Origin: Selenomonas sp.
GTDB taxonomy: Bacteria > Bacillota > Negativicutes > Selenomonadales > Selenomonadaceae
Length of the DNA: 18,367 nucleotides
Assembly: GCA_003518745.1 (NCBI GenBank)
Contig: DOYB01000213.1
Coordinates: 1-18,367 of the forward strand
Direction: 5' to 3'
The notes beneath the pieces are model-generated. The model had not been told where the DNA came from and did no database searches. It saw only the letters and a list, made by a program, of their open reading frames with translations. The translations under genes and the position numbers were made by a program. Shown here one piece after another: positions 1 through 7,337 of the stretch (positions within the stretch are counted from its first letter, which is position 1; the number at the start of each line of letters is the position of its first letter).

Positions 1-33
1 CCTCCGATCTATCAATTCTTCAAAAATCACCAT
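1..33 (-). CDS. 5' end of an unidentified gene (first 11 codons)
   Basis: An ATG reading leftwards from 33 opens a frame (MVIFEELIDRR) that stays open to the window edge. It is preceded by an AAAGGA ribosome site (42-47, minus strand) with 8-nt spacing and by a plausible promoter 60 bases upstream, so promoter, leader, ribosome site and start are in the right order. Eleven residues are too few to name a family. The gene lies downstream of and co-directional with a LysR and a LacI regulator, so it may be a target of one or both; that is inference. Confidence 0.42.
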   Translation of the reverse strand, partial: MVIFEELIDRR

Positions 34-91
34 AATCCCAATCCTTTCATATTTTACAGCAGATTTTCCCTAAAAGCCGCTAAATCTCTAT

Positions 92-120
92 ATCATAACA
101 ATCTTCCGGTGACTGGAACT
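92..120 (-). promoter_or_regulatory. Candidate promoter for the gene at the left edge
   Basis: Reading the minus strand, TATGAT (97-92) matches the -10 consensus at five of six bases. Seventeen bases upstream the -35 position holds AGTTCC, a poor match, as expected of a promoter that needs an activator or is weak. Transcription would start near 85 and give a leader of about 50 bases before the ATG at 33. Confidence 0.35.
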
Positions 121-131
121 GAAAGGCTTTC
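121..131. promoter_or_regulatory. Short palindrome, possible operator
   Basis: GAAAGGCTTTC is a perfect odd palindrome (five-base arms around one G), set in a looser TGAAA...TTTCA context (120-137). It abuts the -35 position of the candidate promoter and lies just downstream of the LacI-family gene, so it could be that regulator's site. It lacks the central CG usual in LacI-family operators, which keeps confidence low. The rest of 34-221 shows no gene or clear terminator. Confidence 0.22.
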
Positions 132-221
132 GTTTCACTCGTCGATTTGCTTCCTTGTAGCCCCCACAAACAACAATATATACATAAATAGAATAAACAT
201 CCCCCATATTATTGCCAATCC

Positions 222-1241
222 TTACATTTCCTTGCAGGGGCCTGTGGATTCCCTTTCTACCAGAGTTGTTCCTACAACCACCTTGCGTCCCTCGGATTCA
301 CCCTCCAACAGTTCCAGCAGCAGTTTCGCCGCCGTTACACCGATTCCGTGTATATTTCTGTCCACCGTTGTCAAATACGGCTGAACATATTGATATATTG
401 AAAGGTTGCCGAAACCAATGATGGAAATGTCCCTTGGTACGCGTTTTCCCATCCTCCTGCAGGCATTTAGCGCACCCAGTCCTATATAATCATTGCAGCA
501 GAAAATCGCTGATACGTCTGAGCCTCTTAGTCTCTCGATAAGGCTTTTAGCTGTATTCGCGGCTGTCTCGGCGCTGGCTCCGCCATCTACCGCAAGGATA
601 TATTTCTCGTTGAGCAAACCTGCCTCTTCCATCAGCGCCCTATAAGCATCTTCCTTGATAAGATCCTCTGACTGCATATTGCCCCTTACAAATAATATCC
701 TCTGGTGACCAAGCCACAGAAGATGACTCAGGGCATCCATTGTCCCCTTCTGATCATCACTTGCTATGCAAGAGGTGTGAGGCAATTCTATCCGGCTGTT
801 GACAAAAACCATAGGCACCCTTTTTATGGCCGCGTCATAAGCATTTCTCCCAAAATTGCTTGCCCCTGGATTCACATCTATTATTCCTGACACATTACGT
901 CCGATCAAATCCCTGATGCAGGCCATTTCCTGGTCGGGATTATTCTTCGTACAGGCAATCTGCAAAGTGTACGACTTTTCCCGCAAGCAATCCTCGATAG
1001 CGTCCATCGCCTCAGCATAATGGGGATCCCCAAATCCGGGCATCACAACCCCGATGCTTGAGGAATGCCTCATATTGAGCTCCCTAGCCTGCATATTAGG
1101 CACATATTCCAGAGCCTCTATTGCCTCTTCCACCTTTTCCCTGGTGGAAGCTCTAACGGGATAATTGCCATTCACTACCCGTGATACCGTTGCCACGGAG
1201 ACTCCCGCTCGTTTTGCCACATCATGTATCGTTGCCTTCAT
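222..1241 (-). CDS. LacI-family transcriptional regulator
   Basis: A 339-residue DNA-binding repressor of normal family length. Residues 1-22 carry the LacI helix-turn-helix (TIHDVAKRAGVSVATVSRV), residues about 23-58 the hinge helix region, and the remainder a periplasmic-binding-protein-like effector domain. It ends with the family's typical LVERESTG. The start at 1241 is chosen because GGAGG lies seven bases upstream; an ATG nine codons earlier has no such site and would lengthen the N-terminus beyond the family norm. It begins 23 bases after the LysR gene on the same strand, so the two are probably co-transcribed. The ligand cannot be read from sequence, though such proteins usually sense sugars or nucleosides. 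The likely target is the gene running off the left edge. Confidence 0.93.
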   Translation of the reverse strand: MKATIHDVAKRAGVSVATVSRVVNGNYPVRASTREKVEEAIEALEYVPNMQARELNMRHSSSIGVVMPGFGDPHYAEAMDAIEDCLREKSYTLQIACTKNNPDQEMACIRDLIGRNVSGIIDVNPGASNFGRNAYDAAIKRVPMVFVNSRIELPHTSCIASDDQKGTMDALSHLLWLGHQRILFVRGNMQSEDLIKEDAYRALMEEAGLLNEKYILAVDGGASAETAANTAKSLIERLRGSDVSAIFCCNDYIGLGALNACRRMGKRVPRDISIIGFGNLSIYQYVQPYLTTVDRNIHGIGVTAAKLLLELLEGESEGRKVVVGTTLVERESTGPCKEM

Positions 1242-1264
1242 ATCCAGTCCTCCGAGTTCCCCAT

Positions 1265-2170
1265 TCAAACTTGCCTTTCATTTTCGAGATATATCTCACG
1301 GAACAATTTCATAAGCTGACGGCAGCTGGTGGAGAGGGCTCGATTCTTCTGCCACGCCACTACCGTATGTGTATTCATTTCAGGTTCAACCAAACGCTTG
1401 TAGATAAGATTGCCGTCTGTCAGCAAACTCCTGGAAGATATGGGAATCATAGCCGCCCCCATCCCCGTCTTCGCAAAAAGCAAATCCTGAACGATGCTGT
1501 CCGACACACATACAATGTTCGGTTCAAATCCCTGCTTCCGACAATTCGCCACAAACATAGACTGCCAACGAAGCGGTATTATCAGCGGTTTGCCCTCAAG
1601 CTCCTTGAAACTCACCTCGTTCTCCCTTTCGCCGCAATTGTGTTCCCTGTTCATGACTATTACAAGAGGCTCGTTTGGAAGGACTATTGATTCATATATC
1701 TTTGAATCCACCTGGGTGCGCGTGATGGCAATTTCAATGACCCTATTGTCCAGAAGCTCCAGAATCCTTGCTCCCTCTGCCTCCCATATCTGAAAAGTCA
1801 CCTGCGGACAGCGTCTGTGGAACTCGGAAAGCAGCTCGGGAAGCAGCATTGCTCCTGATGTGGTGATGGTTCCCAATCGTATCGAGCCCGCGACACCGGA
1901 GCCTATTTCCTTGATTTCCCTCACCGTACCATCCACGATTCCCAGGATATTCTCAACTCTGGAATACAGTACCCTTCCTGCTTCGGTCAGGCGTATCCTT
2001 CGGCTGCCCCTTTCGAACAACTGTACCCCCAGTGATTCCTCCAGACGCTTCATTTGCCTCGAAAGGGCAGGCTGGGCTATGTCCAGTCGTTGTGCCGCGT
2101 GGCTGATATTCCCTTCCTCAACGATCGCGCAAAAGGCACGCATATCCTTTACACCCATCGCCTGTTCCAT
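1265..2170 (-). CDS. LysR-family transcriptional regulator
   Basis: A 301-residue LysR-type regulator. Its N-terminal winged helix-turn-helix (residues about 7-65) contains the typical GNISHAAQRLDIAQPALSRQ and LGVQLFERGSRRIRLTEAG segments. A linker helix follows, then the two-lobed effector-binding domain (about 95-295). The ATG at 2170 follows GGAGG with seven-base spacing; a GTG one codon upstream is the alternative. The protein is of standard length with no damage visible. It is the first gene of a two-gene operon with the LacI regulator and is divergent from birA. LysR proteins usually bind upstream of a divergent or nearby target and autoregulate, but birA is housekeeping, so the target is more likely at or beyond the left edge. 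The effector is unknown. Confidence 0.93.
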   Translation of the reverse strand: MEQAMGVKDMRAFCAIVEEGNISHAAQRLDIAQPALSRQMKRLEESLGVQLFERGSRRIRLTEAGRVLYSRVENILGIVDGTVREIKEIGSGVAGSIRLGTITTSGAMLLPELLSEFHRRCPQVTFQIWEAEGARILELLDNRVIEIAITRTQVDSKIYESIVLPNEPLVIVMNREHNCGERENEVSFKELEGKPLIIPLRWQSMFVANCRKQGFEPNIVCVSDSIVQDLLFAKTGMGAAMIPISSRSLLTDGNLIYKRLVEPEMNTHTVVAWQKNRALSTSCRQLMKLFREIYLENERQV

Positions 2171-2181
2171 CACAATGCCTC

Positions 2182-2195
2182 CATCTACTTAGATG
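2182..2195. promoter_or_regulatory. Palindrome at the LysR ribosome site, possible autoregulatory site
   Basis: CATCTA-CT-TAGATG has six-base perfect arms around two bases. It lies immediately upstream of the LysR start, touching its GGAGG. LysR proteins commonly bind interrupted dyads near their own start, so this is a candidate operator. The same dyad could be chance. Confidence 0.25.
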
Positions 2196-2335
2196 ATAAA
2201 ACCTCTATCTGAGTCGTATTCATTTCTACCGCATGCAATATATTCTCCATAACTCGCCGGAATCCTTCTTGAAAACGCTTACTTTTTTAAAAACCATGCA
2301 ATTTCAGCCAACTTCATCAACCTCAAACTTCCCTA

Positions 2336-2364
2336 TGGTAAAATTCCCCCCGCAGGGTTATAAT
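2336..2364 (+). promoter_or_regulatory. birA: Candidate promoter for the birA operon
   Basis: TATAAT (2359-2364) is a perfect -10 element. Seventeen bases upstream the -35 position reads TGGTAA (three of six matches). Transcription would start near 2371, giving a leader of about 50 bases. The rest of the LysR-birA intergenic region (2174-2335) is AT-rich with no gene; I see no T-box, riboswitch or BirA-type operator in it. Confidence 0.5.
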
Positions 2365-2383
2365 GGTGAAATGACATCAAAAG

Positions 2384-2400
2384 CCGGAAGAAAAATCCGG
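2384..2400 (+). other. Small hairpin in the birA leader
   Basis: CCGGA (2384-2388) and TCCGG (2396-2400) can pair around a seven-base A-rich loop. The hairpin sits eight bases before the GGGGAGG ribosome site (2408-2414) of birA. It has no T-run and is too short to be a terminator. A role in translation is possible but unsupported. Confidence 0.25.
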
Positions 2401-2419
2401 TCCATCGGGGAGGACATCA

Positions 2420-3394
2420 ATGCAAGCTGGTATATTGAAGCTTTTACGGAAATCAGGCGGCAAATACGTTTCCGGAGAGGAAATCGCGGATAGGCTTGGC
2501 GTTTCCCGAACTGCTGTCTGGAAACATATAGGAGAACTCAGGAATCTGGGGTATCGAATAACCAGCCAGCCCAGAAGCGGGTACATTTTGGAGGAAGCCC
2601 CTGATCTGCTGCTGCCTGAGGAAGTTCAAAACGGACTAAAGACCTCCTTTATAGGACAAAACATTATCCATTTCGACTCCATCGGCTCCACCAACGCGGA
2701 AGCAAAACGGCTGGCCGGAGAAGGCGCGACTGAGGGAACGGTGGTCGTAGCGGAGGAACAGGGAAAGGGACGAGGAAGACTGGACAGGAGCTTTTTCTCC
2801 CCGCAGGGAGGTATTTGGTTCTCCACTATACTGCGTCCGGCTTTTCTGCCTCAAGAGGCGCCAAAATGCACTCTTATGGCGGCAGTTTCCGTAGCAAAGG
2901 CAATGGATGCCTTCGGCTTCCGAGTGGGCATAAAATGGCCCAATGACATCCTCCATGAAGGCAAAAAATTAACCGGGATTCTTACGGAAATGCACGCGGA
3001 AATGGATCGCGTCAACTACATAGTGATAGGAATCGGCATAAATGTAAATATTCCCCAGTCATTATTTCCACCCGAACTTCAGGAAACCGCGACCTCCCTG
3101 CAAATCATAAAGGGAACCGGTATTCCAAGGCTGAAAATCTTTCAGTCGGTACTGGAAAATATGGAAGACCTATACACGACTGCCACCAGCCGTGGTTTTT
3201 CTCCCATAATGGACGAATGGAGGAAATGCTCTTCAACCCTCGGACATGAGGTACAGGTCATAGGCGTGGGACAGGATGACAGGTTTACAGGAAAGGCAGT
3301 GGACATCGACGATGACGGAGCCCTTATCATAGACACTGAAAAGGGCCGAAGACGTGTGTTGGCAGGAGATGTTTCAATCAGATCATCAAAATAA
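2420..3394 (+). CDS. birA: Biotin-[acetyl-CoA-carboxylase] ligase with N-terminal repressor domain (BirA)
   Basis: This enzyme activates biotin with ATP and attaches it to the biotin-carrier lysine of carboxylases. The 324-residue protein has the bifunctional layout. Residues 1-55 form a winged helix-turn-helix (EEIADRLGVSRTAVWKHI). The ligase domain (about 80-270) has GSTNAEAK near 89, the biotinyl-AMP loop GKGRGRLDR at 115-123 and KWPNDIL at 172-178. A small SH3-like C-terminal domain follows. The ATG follows GGGGAGG by five bases. The N-terminal domain implies it also represses biotin genes, but no biotin operator or bio gene is seen here. It is first in the operon with coaX and dusB, an arrangement common in Firmicutes. 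Confidence 0.95.
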   Translation: MQAGILKLLRKSGGKYVSGEEIADRLGVSRTAVWKHIGELRNLGYRITSQPRSGYILEEAPDLLLPEEVQNGLKTSFIGQNIIHFDSIGSTNAEAKRLAGEGATEGTVVVAEEQGKGRGRLDRSFFSPQGGIWFSTILRPAFLPQEAPKCTLMAAVSVAKAMDAFGFRVGIKWPNDILHEGKKLTGILTEMHAEMDRVNYIVIGIGINVNIPQSLFPPELQETATSLQIIKGTGIPRLKIFQSVLENMEDLYTTATSRGFSPIMDEWRKCSSTLGHEVQVIGVGQDDRFTGKAVDIDDDGALIIDTEKGRRRVLAGDVSIRSSK

Positions 3395-3407
3395 TGGAGG
3401 ATTCGGC

Positions 3408-4178
3408 ATGCTTTTGGTTATAGATATCGGGAACAGCAACATTGTCATGGGAACCTATGAGGATAAGAAGCTGATGAAGCACTGGCGCATTTCCACAGAT
3501 CGCCAGAAGACCGGTGACGAATATGGAATGCTTATAAACGACCTGTTCCGCTATCAGGGAGTTTCCATCTCTGACATAAAGAACATTATCATCTCCTCTG
3601 TGGTTCCTCCCCTAGTGGTTCCGATGATAAAAATGTGTGAAAGATACTTCCGCGTGCAGCCGCTGGTGGTTGGCCCCGGTATCAAAACCGGCATACGTCT
3701 TAACTATGAGAATCCACGGGCAATAGGAGCTGACCGAATCGTAAACGTGGTTGGAGCCTACGAGCAATATGGCGGCCCGCTAATCGTGATTGACATCGGA
3801 ACCGCCACCACCTTTGACGTGGTGGCGGAAAACGGCGACTTCATGGGAGGCGTGATTGCCCCTGGCATCGGAACATCGGCAGATGCTCTTTTCAATTCAA
3901 CAGCAAAGCTGCCCCGCATAGAGCTGGTGCCCCCCAAGAATATCATCTGCCACAACACCGTTACTGGCATGCAGGCCGGCATAATATACGGCTATGTGGG
4001 ACAAATCGATGAAATCGTGCGCCGTATCCGTGAAGAGTCGGGAATGGACATGGGTGTAATAGCCACCGGAGGACTTGCCCGTATGATCGCAAAGGAATCC
4101 AAAACTATTGATAAGGTTGATCACTTCCTGACGCTTACGGGGCTAAGAGTACTATTCGAGAGGAACCATCAGGAATGA
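3408..4178 (+). CDS. coaX: Type III pantothenate kinase
   Basis: This kinase phosphorylates pantothenate, the first step of coenzyme A synthesis, and belongs to the ASKHA fold. The 256-residue protein starts MLLVIDIGNSN, with the DxGNSN phosphate loop at residues 6-11. It carries the pantothenate-site GADR motif near 107 and the second phosphate motif DIGTATTFD near 129, and has the usual length. The start at 3408 follows TGGAGG by six bases; an in-frame ATG 18 codons upstream lies inside birA and would put non-homologous residues before the first strand. The gene begins 13 bases after birA and its stop overlaps the dusB start, so translation is probably coupled. Confidence 0.96.
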   Translation: MLLVIDIGNSNIVMGTYEDKKLMKHWRISTDRQKTGDEYGMLINDLFRYQGVSISDIKNIIISSVVPPLVVPMIKMCERYFRVQPLVVGPGIKTGIRLNYENPRAIGADRIVNVVGAYEQYGGPLIVIDIGTATTFDVVAENGDFMGGVIAPGIGTSADALFNSTAKLPRIELVPPKNIICHNTVTGMQAGIIYGYVGQIDEIVRRIREESGMDMGVIATGGLARMIAKESKTIDKVDHFLTLTGLRVLFERNHQE

Positions 4179-5155
4179 GGCTTGGAGGATTTGAATTCGA
4201 CGCCCCTGTCTTCCTTGCTCCAATGGCCGGTGTGACAGACACCGCCTACAGGATAATTGCCCACGATATGGGCTGTCCCCTTTGCTATGCGGAAATGGTG
4301 AGCGTACAGGGCATTCACTACAGGAATGAGAAAACCCTTCAAATGCTCACAACGGAACAGAGGGAACGTCCAATTGCCATACAGCTCTTCGGCCCTGAGC
4401 CTGAAATGGCCGCGGAGGCTGCTGCCTACGTTGAAGAGCTGGGAACCGCTGACGTTTTGGATTTCAATATGGGCTGCCCTGCCCCAAAAATCGTGAAAAA
4501 TGGCGAAGGCTCCTCCCTCATGCTGGAGCCTGAACGGGCAGAGAAAATATTGAAGGCCATCAGAAAAGCTGTATCCCTCCCCTTCACCGTAAAAATGCGA
4601 AAGGGCTGGGACGAGGATCATGTAAACGTGGTGGAAATGGCAAAAAGGGCTGAACAGGCAGGAGTTGACGCGATTGCCGTACATGGAAGGACAAGGCAGC
4701 AATTTTACAGCGGACAGGCAGATTGGGAAATCATCGCCAAGGTAAAGCAGGCTGTGAGTATTCCTGTGATTGCCAACGGGGATGTACGCACCTGCAAAGA
4801 CCTTAAAAGGATATTTGAGATAACAGGCGCTGACGGGGTAATGATTGGTCGTGGCGCTCAGGGTAATCCCTGGATTTTCCGTCAAATGACCAATTTCCTC
4901 CGTACGGGAGAACAGCTCCCTGAACCCACCCTTGAGGAACGCAGGGATGTGATTATACGCCATCTGGATCTGCTGCTCGCCCATAAGGGTGACTATATCG
5001 GCCCCAGAGAAATGCGCAAGCATGCCGTATGGTACACCAGGGGGCTTCCCCATGGCGCGGAGTTCAGGAAACTATTCAACGAAGCAGAATCCAGGGAAGA
5101 TTTTGTAAAACTGACGCAAGAATTTGTGGAAAGAGGTAATGAACATGCCGGATGA
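4175..5155 (+). CDS. dusB: tRNA-dihydrouridine synthase (DusB type)
   Basis: This FMN enzyme reduces specific uridines in the tRNA D-loop using NADPH. The 326-residue protein has a TIM barrel opening with LAPMAGVTDTAYR (14-26). The catalytic cysteine lies in FNMGCPAPK (Cys101), followed by VKNGEGSSLM. Further conserved segments are VHGRTRQQFYSG (169-180) and the phosphate-binding IGRGAQGNPWIF (224-235). A helical C-terminal domain completes it. It is full length. The ATGA overlap with coaX means no independent ribosome site is needed. Its 3' end overlaps the next gene by 11 bases. Confidence 0.95.
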   Translation: MRLGGFEFDAPVFLAPMAGVTDTAYRIIAHDMGCPLCYAEMVSVQGIHYRNEKTLQMLTTEQRERPIAIQLFGPEPEMAAEAAAYVEELGTADVLDFNMGCPAPKIVKNGEGSSLMLEPERAEKILKAIRKAVSLPFTVKMRKGWDEDHVNVVEMAKRAEQAGVDAIAVHGRTRQQFYSGQADWEIIAKVKQAVSIPVIANGDVRTCKDLKRIFEITGADGVMIGRGAQGNPWIFRQMTNFLRTGEQLPEPTLEERRDVIIRHLDLLLAHKGDYIGPREMRKHAVWYTRGLPHGAEFRKLFNEAESREDFVKLTQEFVERGNEHAG

Positions 5156-6533
5156 TAAGAAACGCTCCGTATGGAGCAGCTACACAGCAGATGACAAAAA
5201 AGCTCTTGAGGAACTCAGCGCGGGATATATCGACTTCATTTCACGCTGCAAGACAGAAAGGGAAAGCACCGCTGAATCCGTAAGGCTTGCCGAGGCAGCA
5301 GGTTACCGTAATCTAGCCGAAATCGTAAAGAAGGGAGAAAAGCTCAAGGACGGAGACAAGGTATATGCCATAAACATGAAAAAAGCCATAGCCCTTTTCA
5401 ACATCGGTACAGAGCCTATTGAAGATGGCATGGCTATTCTTGGGGCGCATATCGACACCTGCCGACTGGACGTAAAGCAGAATCCCCTCTATGAAGAGGG
5501 CGGCCTCGCCTACCTTGACACCCACTATTACGGCGGCATAAAGAAATACCAATGGGTTACCATCCCCCTTGCCATGCACGGAGTCGTGGTCAAAAAAGAC
5601 GGAAAGGTTATTCCTGTTAGGATTGGCGAGGAGGACAGCGATCCGGTTTTTTGTGTTACGGATCTACTGGTACATCTCTCTCAGGAACAACTGAAAAAAG
5701 CCGGCGCAAAGGTCATAGAGGGAGAAAGCCTCGACATTCTGGTTGGAAACTATCCCATGAAAAAGGACGACAAGGAATCCGTTAAGGAGGGTGTACTTTC
5801 CCTCCTGAAGCAGAAATACGATATTGAAGAAAGCGACTTTCAGTCAGCAGAGCTGGCACTTGTTCCTGCCGGCAAAGCACGTGAGCTGGGCTTCGATCGC
5901 AGCATGATCCTCGGCTACGGACAGGACGACCGCGTCTGCTCATACACCTCTCTTGTGGCAATGCTGGAAACAGGAAAGGTCAAACGCACTTCCTGCTGTC
6001 TCCTGGTCGACAAGGAAGAAATCGGCAGTGTTGGCGCGACGGGTATGCATTCACGCTTCTTTGAAAATACAGTGGCGGAGCTCATGAATGCCTGCGGCTC
6101 CTATTCTGAGCTTGGACTTCGCCGGGTCCTCGCAAATTCCTGTATGCTGTCATCGGATGTTTCATCCGCCTTCGATGCCCTCTACGCGGGTTCCTACGAC
6201 AAGAAAAACGTGGCCTATCTGGGAAAGGGCATGGTGCTCAACAAGTTCACCGGCGCCCGTGGCAAATCCGGCTCAAATGACGCAAACGCCGAATACCTCG
6301 GAAAGCTCCGCGGAATCTTCGACAAGCATAACGTGAAATATCAGCTGGCGGAGCTCGGCAAGGTGGACCAAGGTGGCGGCGGAACCATTGCCTACATAAT
6401 GTCAGCCTATGGTATGCAGGTCATCGACAGCGGTGTGGGAGTGCTCTCCATGCATGCCCCCTGGGAGGCGACCAGCAAAATCGACCTGTATGAGGTGAAA
6501 AAAGGCTACAGCGCCTTCCTGCAGGAAATCTGA
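5145..6533 (+). CDS. M18-family zinc aminopeptidase
   Basis: A cytosolic metallo-aminopeptidase that trims N-terminal residues from peptides; M18 enzymes favour acidic or hydrophobic residues. The 462-residue protein shows the two-metal site spread along the chain: LGAHIDTCRLD (His102, Asp104), GYGQDDRVC (Asp261), DKEEIGSVGATG (Glu291/Glu292), SSDVSSAFD (Asp338) and MHAPWE (His437). Length is normal for the family. The ATG at 5145 is chosen because AGAGG lies eight bases upstream; the ATG at 5139 is too close to it. The gene overlaps dusB by 11 bases and is therefore part of the birA operon. A greA gene is often seen after dusB in Firmicutes, so an aminopeptidase here is a lineage variation. 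Confidence 0.93.
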   Translation: MPDDKKRSVWSSYTADDKKALEELSAGYIDFISRCKTERESTAESVRLAEAAGYRNLAEIVKKGEKLKDGDKVYAINMKKAIALFNIGTEPIEDGMAILGAHIDTCRLDVKQNPLYEEGGLAYLDTHYYGGIKKYQWVTIPLAMHGVVVKKDGKVIPVRIGEEDSDPVFCVTDLLVHLSQEQLKKAGAKVIEGESLDILVGNYPMKKDDKESVKEGVLSLLKQKYDIEESDFQSAELALVPAGKARELGFDRSMILGYGQDDRVCSYTSLVAMLETGKVKRTSCCLLVDKEEIGSVGATGMHSRFFENTVAELMNACGSYSELGLRRVLANSCMLSSDVSSAFDALYAGSYDKKNVAYLGKGMVLNKFTGARGKSGSNDANAEYLGKLRGIFDKHNVKYQLAELGKVDQGGGGTIAYIMSAYGMQVIDSGVGVLSMHAPWEATSKIDLYEVKKGYSAFLQEI

Positions 6534-6574
6534 CGAATTCTGCGGTACTTACAGCCAAGAATGGAGGTATTCTT

Positions 6575-7123
6575 TTGTTAAGATTCTTCTATGCCACATT
6601 CCTGCTGATGATATTCATCGTCTCCCCCACCTGTTACGCGGCTCCGGGAGATCCCCCCGCCGACGACCCGAATCAGGTGGTGGGCAGTTCGCCCGTTCCC
6701 ACTGAGCTTATCGCGCCCCTTGGGACCCTCCGTATCGGAGACCCCATAGAAAATGCCTTTAAGGTTCTCAAACAGCCGCTGAAAATAACTGCCAACCAGA
6801 ACTATTGCTGGCGTGACAAGCTTGACATTTACGGCCCCGAAATAGTGATAAAGACGTCCTTAAAAAAGGAAATGATCAGCTTCTACGTCAGGAAATGGGC
6901 CGCGGCGTCAACCCCCGAAGGTATACGGGTAGGTTCCACCAAGGAACAGGTCATAGCCACCTACGGCAAGGGACTTGAATACCGAAAGAAGGATATACAG
7001 CTCAACTATGGCGGCGAAAAACCCGGTGCTCCCTATATACGCTTTGGTATTTCAAAGAAAACCAACAAGGTGTTATATTTTTGGATGGGAACCCAGCAGA
7101 AACCAATGGTACCCATTACCTAA
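6575..7123 (+). CDS. Secreted protein with two BamE/BLIP-like repeats, function unknown
   Basis: A 182-residue protein starting at TTG behind GGAGG (6563-6567). Residues 1-22 are a signal peptide: a short basic start, the hydrophobic core FLLMIFIV, and a likely cut after CYA. There is no lipobox. The mature part begins with a Pro/Asp-rich linker and then has two related segments, LRIGDPIENAFKVL (52-65) and IRVGSTKEQVIATYG (117-131). This GxxxxxVxxxYG pattern is the opening helix motif of small BamE/SmpA- or BLIP-like domains, each followed here by a beta-rich stretch with aromatic residues. Such domains bind proteins, but the partner is unknown. The gene follows the aminopeptidase by 41 bases without a terminator and is probably the last of the birA operon; a terminator follows 28 bases after its stop. 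Confidence 0.75.
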   Translation: MLRFFYATFLLMIFIVSPTCYAAPGDPPADDPNQVVGSSPVPTELIAPLGTLRIGDPIENAFKVLKQPLKITANQNYCWRDKLDIYGPEIVIKTSLKKEMISFYVRKWAAASTPEGIRVGSTKEQVIATYGKGLEYRKKDIQLNYGGEKPGAPYIRFGISKKTNKVLYFWMGTQQKPMVPIT

Positions 7124-7151
7124 ATATACAAAAAGGCTTGAAGATATTCAA

Positions 7152-7205
7152 AAAAAGAGAATTCCGCCCGAAGCTGAATTTGCTTTGGCACGGAATTCTC
7201 TTTTT
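7152..7205. terminator. Bidirectional rho-independent terminator
   Basis: Perfect 15-base arms (7152-7166 and 7191-7205; AAAAAGAGAATTCCG and its complement) enclose a loop that can itself pair (CGAAGC with GCTTTG). There is a T-run on the plus strand after the stem and, from the A-run at 7151-7156, also on the minus strand. It therefore ends both the birA operon arriving from the left and the EndoU-deoD operon arriving from the right. Confidence 0.9.
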
Positions 7206-7237
7206 CGTGTCTGCGATAGACCATGATGGACAAACCT

Positions 7238-7315
7238 TCAATTTCTGAAAAGCTCATCCCAAAAGGTATAGGTCGCCATGAGTATAATCAACAGGCAAAG
7301 AAAAATATCTCCCAT
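7238..7315 (-). CDS. Probable 25-residue single-helix membrane peptide
   Basis: This short frame lies between deoD and the terminator, 22 bases after the deoD stop. It starts ATG at 7315 behind AAGGTG with about seven bases spacing; a GTG three codons upstream is an alternative start. The product has an acidic start (MGD), an unbroken hydrophobic run (IFLCLLIILMATYTFW) long enough to cross a membrane, and a charged tail (DELFRN). Position in an operon, a ribosome site and the clean N-side/helix/C-side layout support it. Small size means chance cannot be excluded. It could be a regulator or partner of a membrane protein, or part of the neighbouring EndoU system; I recognise no family. Confidence 0.45.
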   Translation of the reverse strand: MGDIFLCLLIILMATYTFWDELFRN

Positions 7316-7337
7316 CCATATCACCTTATTTTGACAA

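Noticed and set aside
1181..1690. 169-codon plus-strand frame over the LysR-LacI junction
   Set aside because: Both minus-strand genes have complete domains and good ribosome sites. This frame has neither.
2174..2419. Possible biotin operator, T-box or riboswitch before birA
   Set aside because: No TTGTTAACC-type dyad, no T-box sequence and no extended conserved structure. Only a promoter and one small hairpin can be supported.
4169..5053. Long (294-codon) open frame antisense to dusB
   Set aside because: It lies wholly opposite a gene with clear catalytic motifs, has no ribosome site, and its translation shows no recognisable motifs. Biased codon use in dusB explains it.
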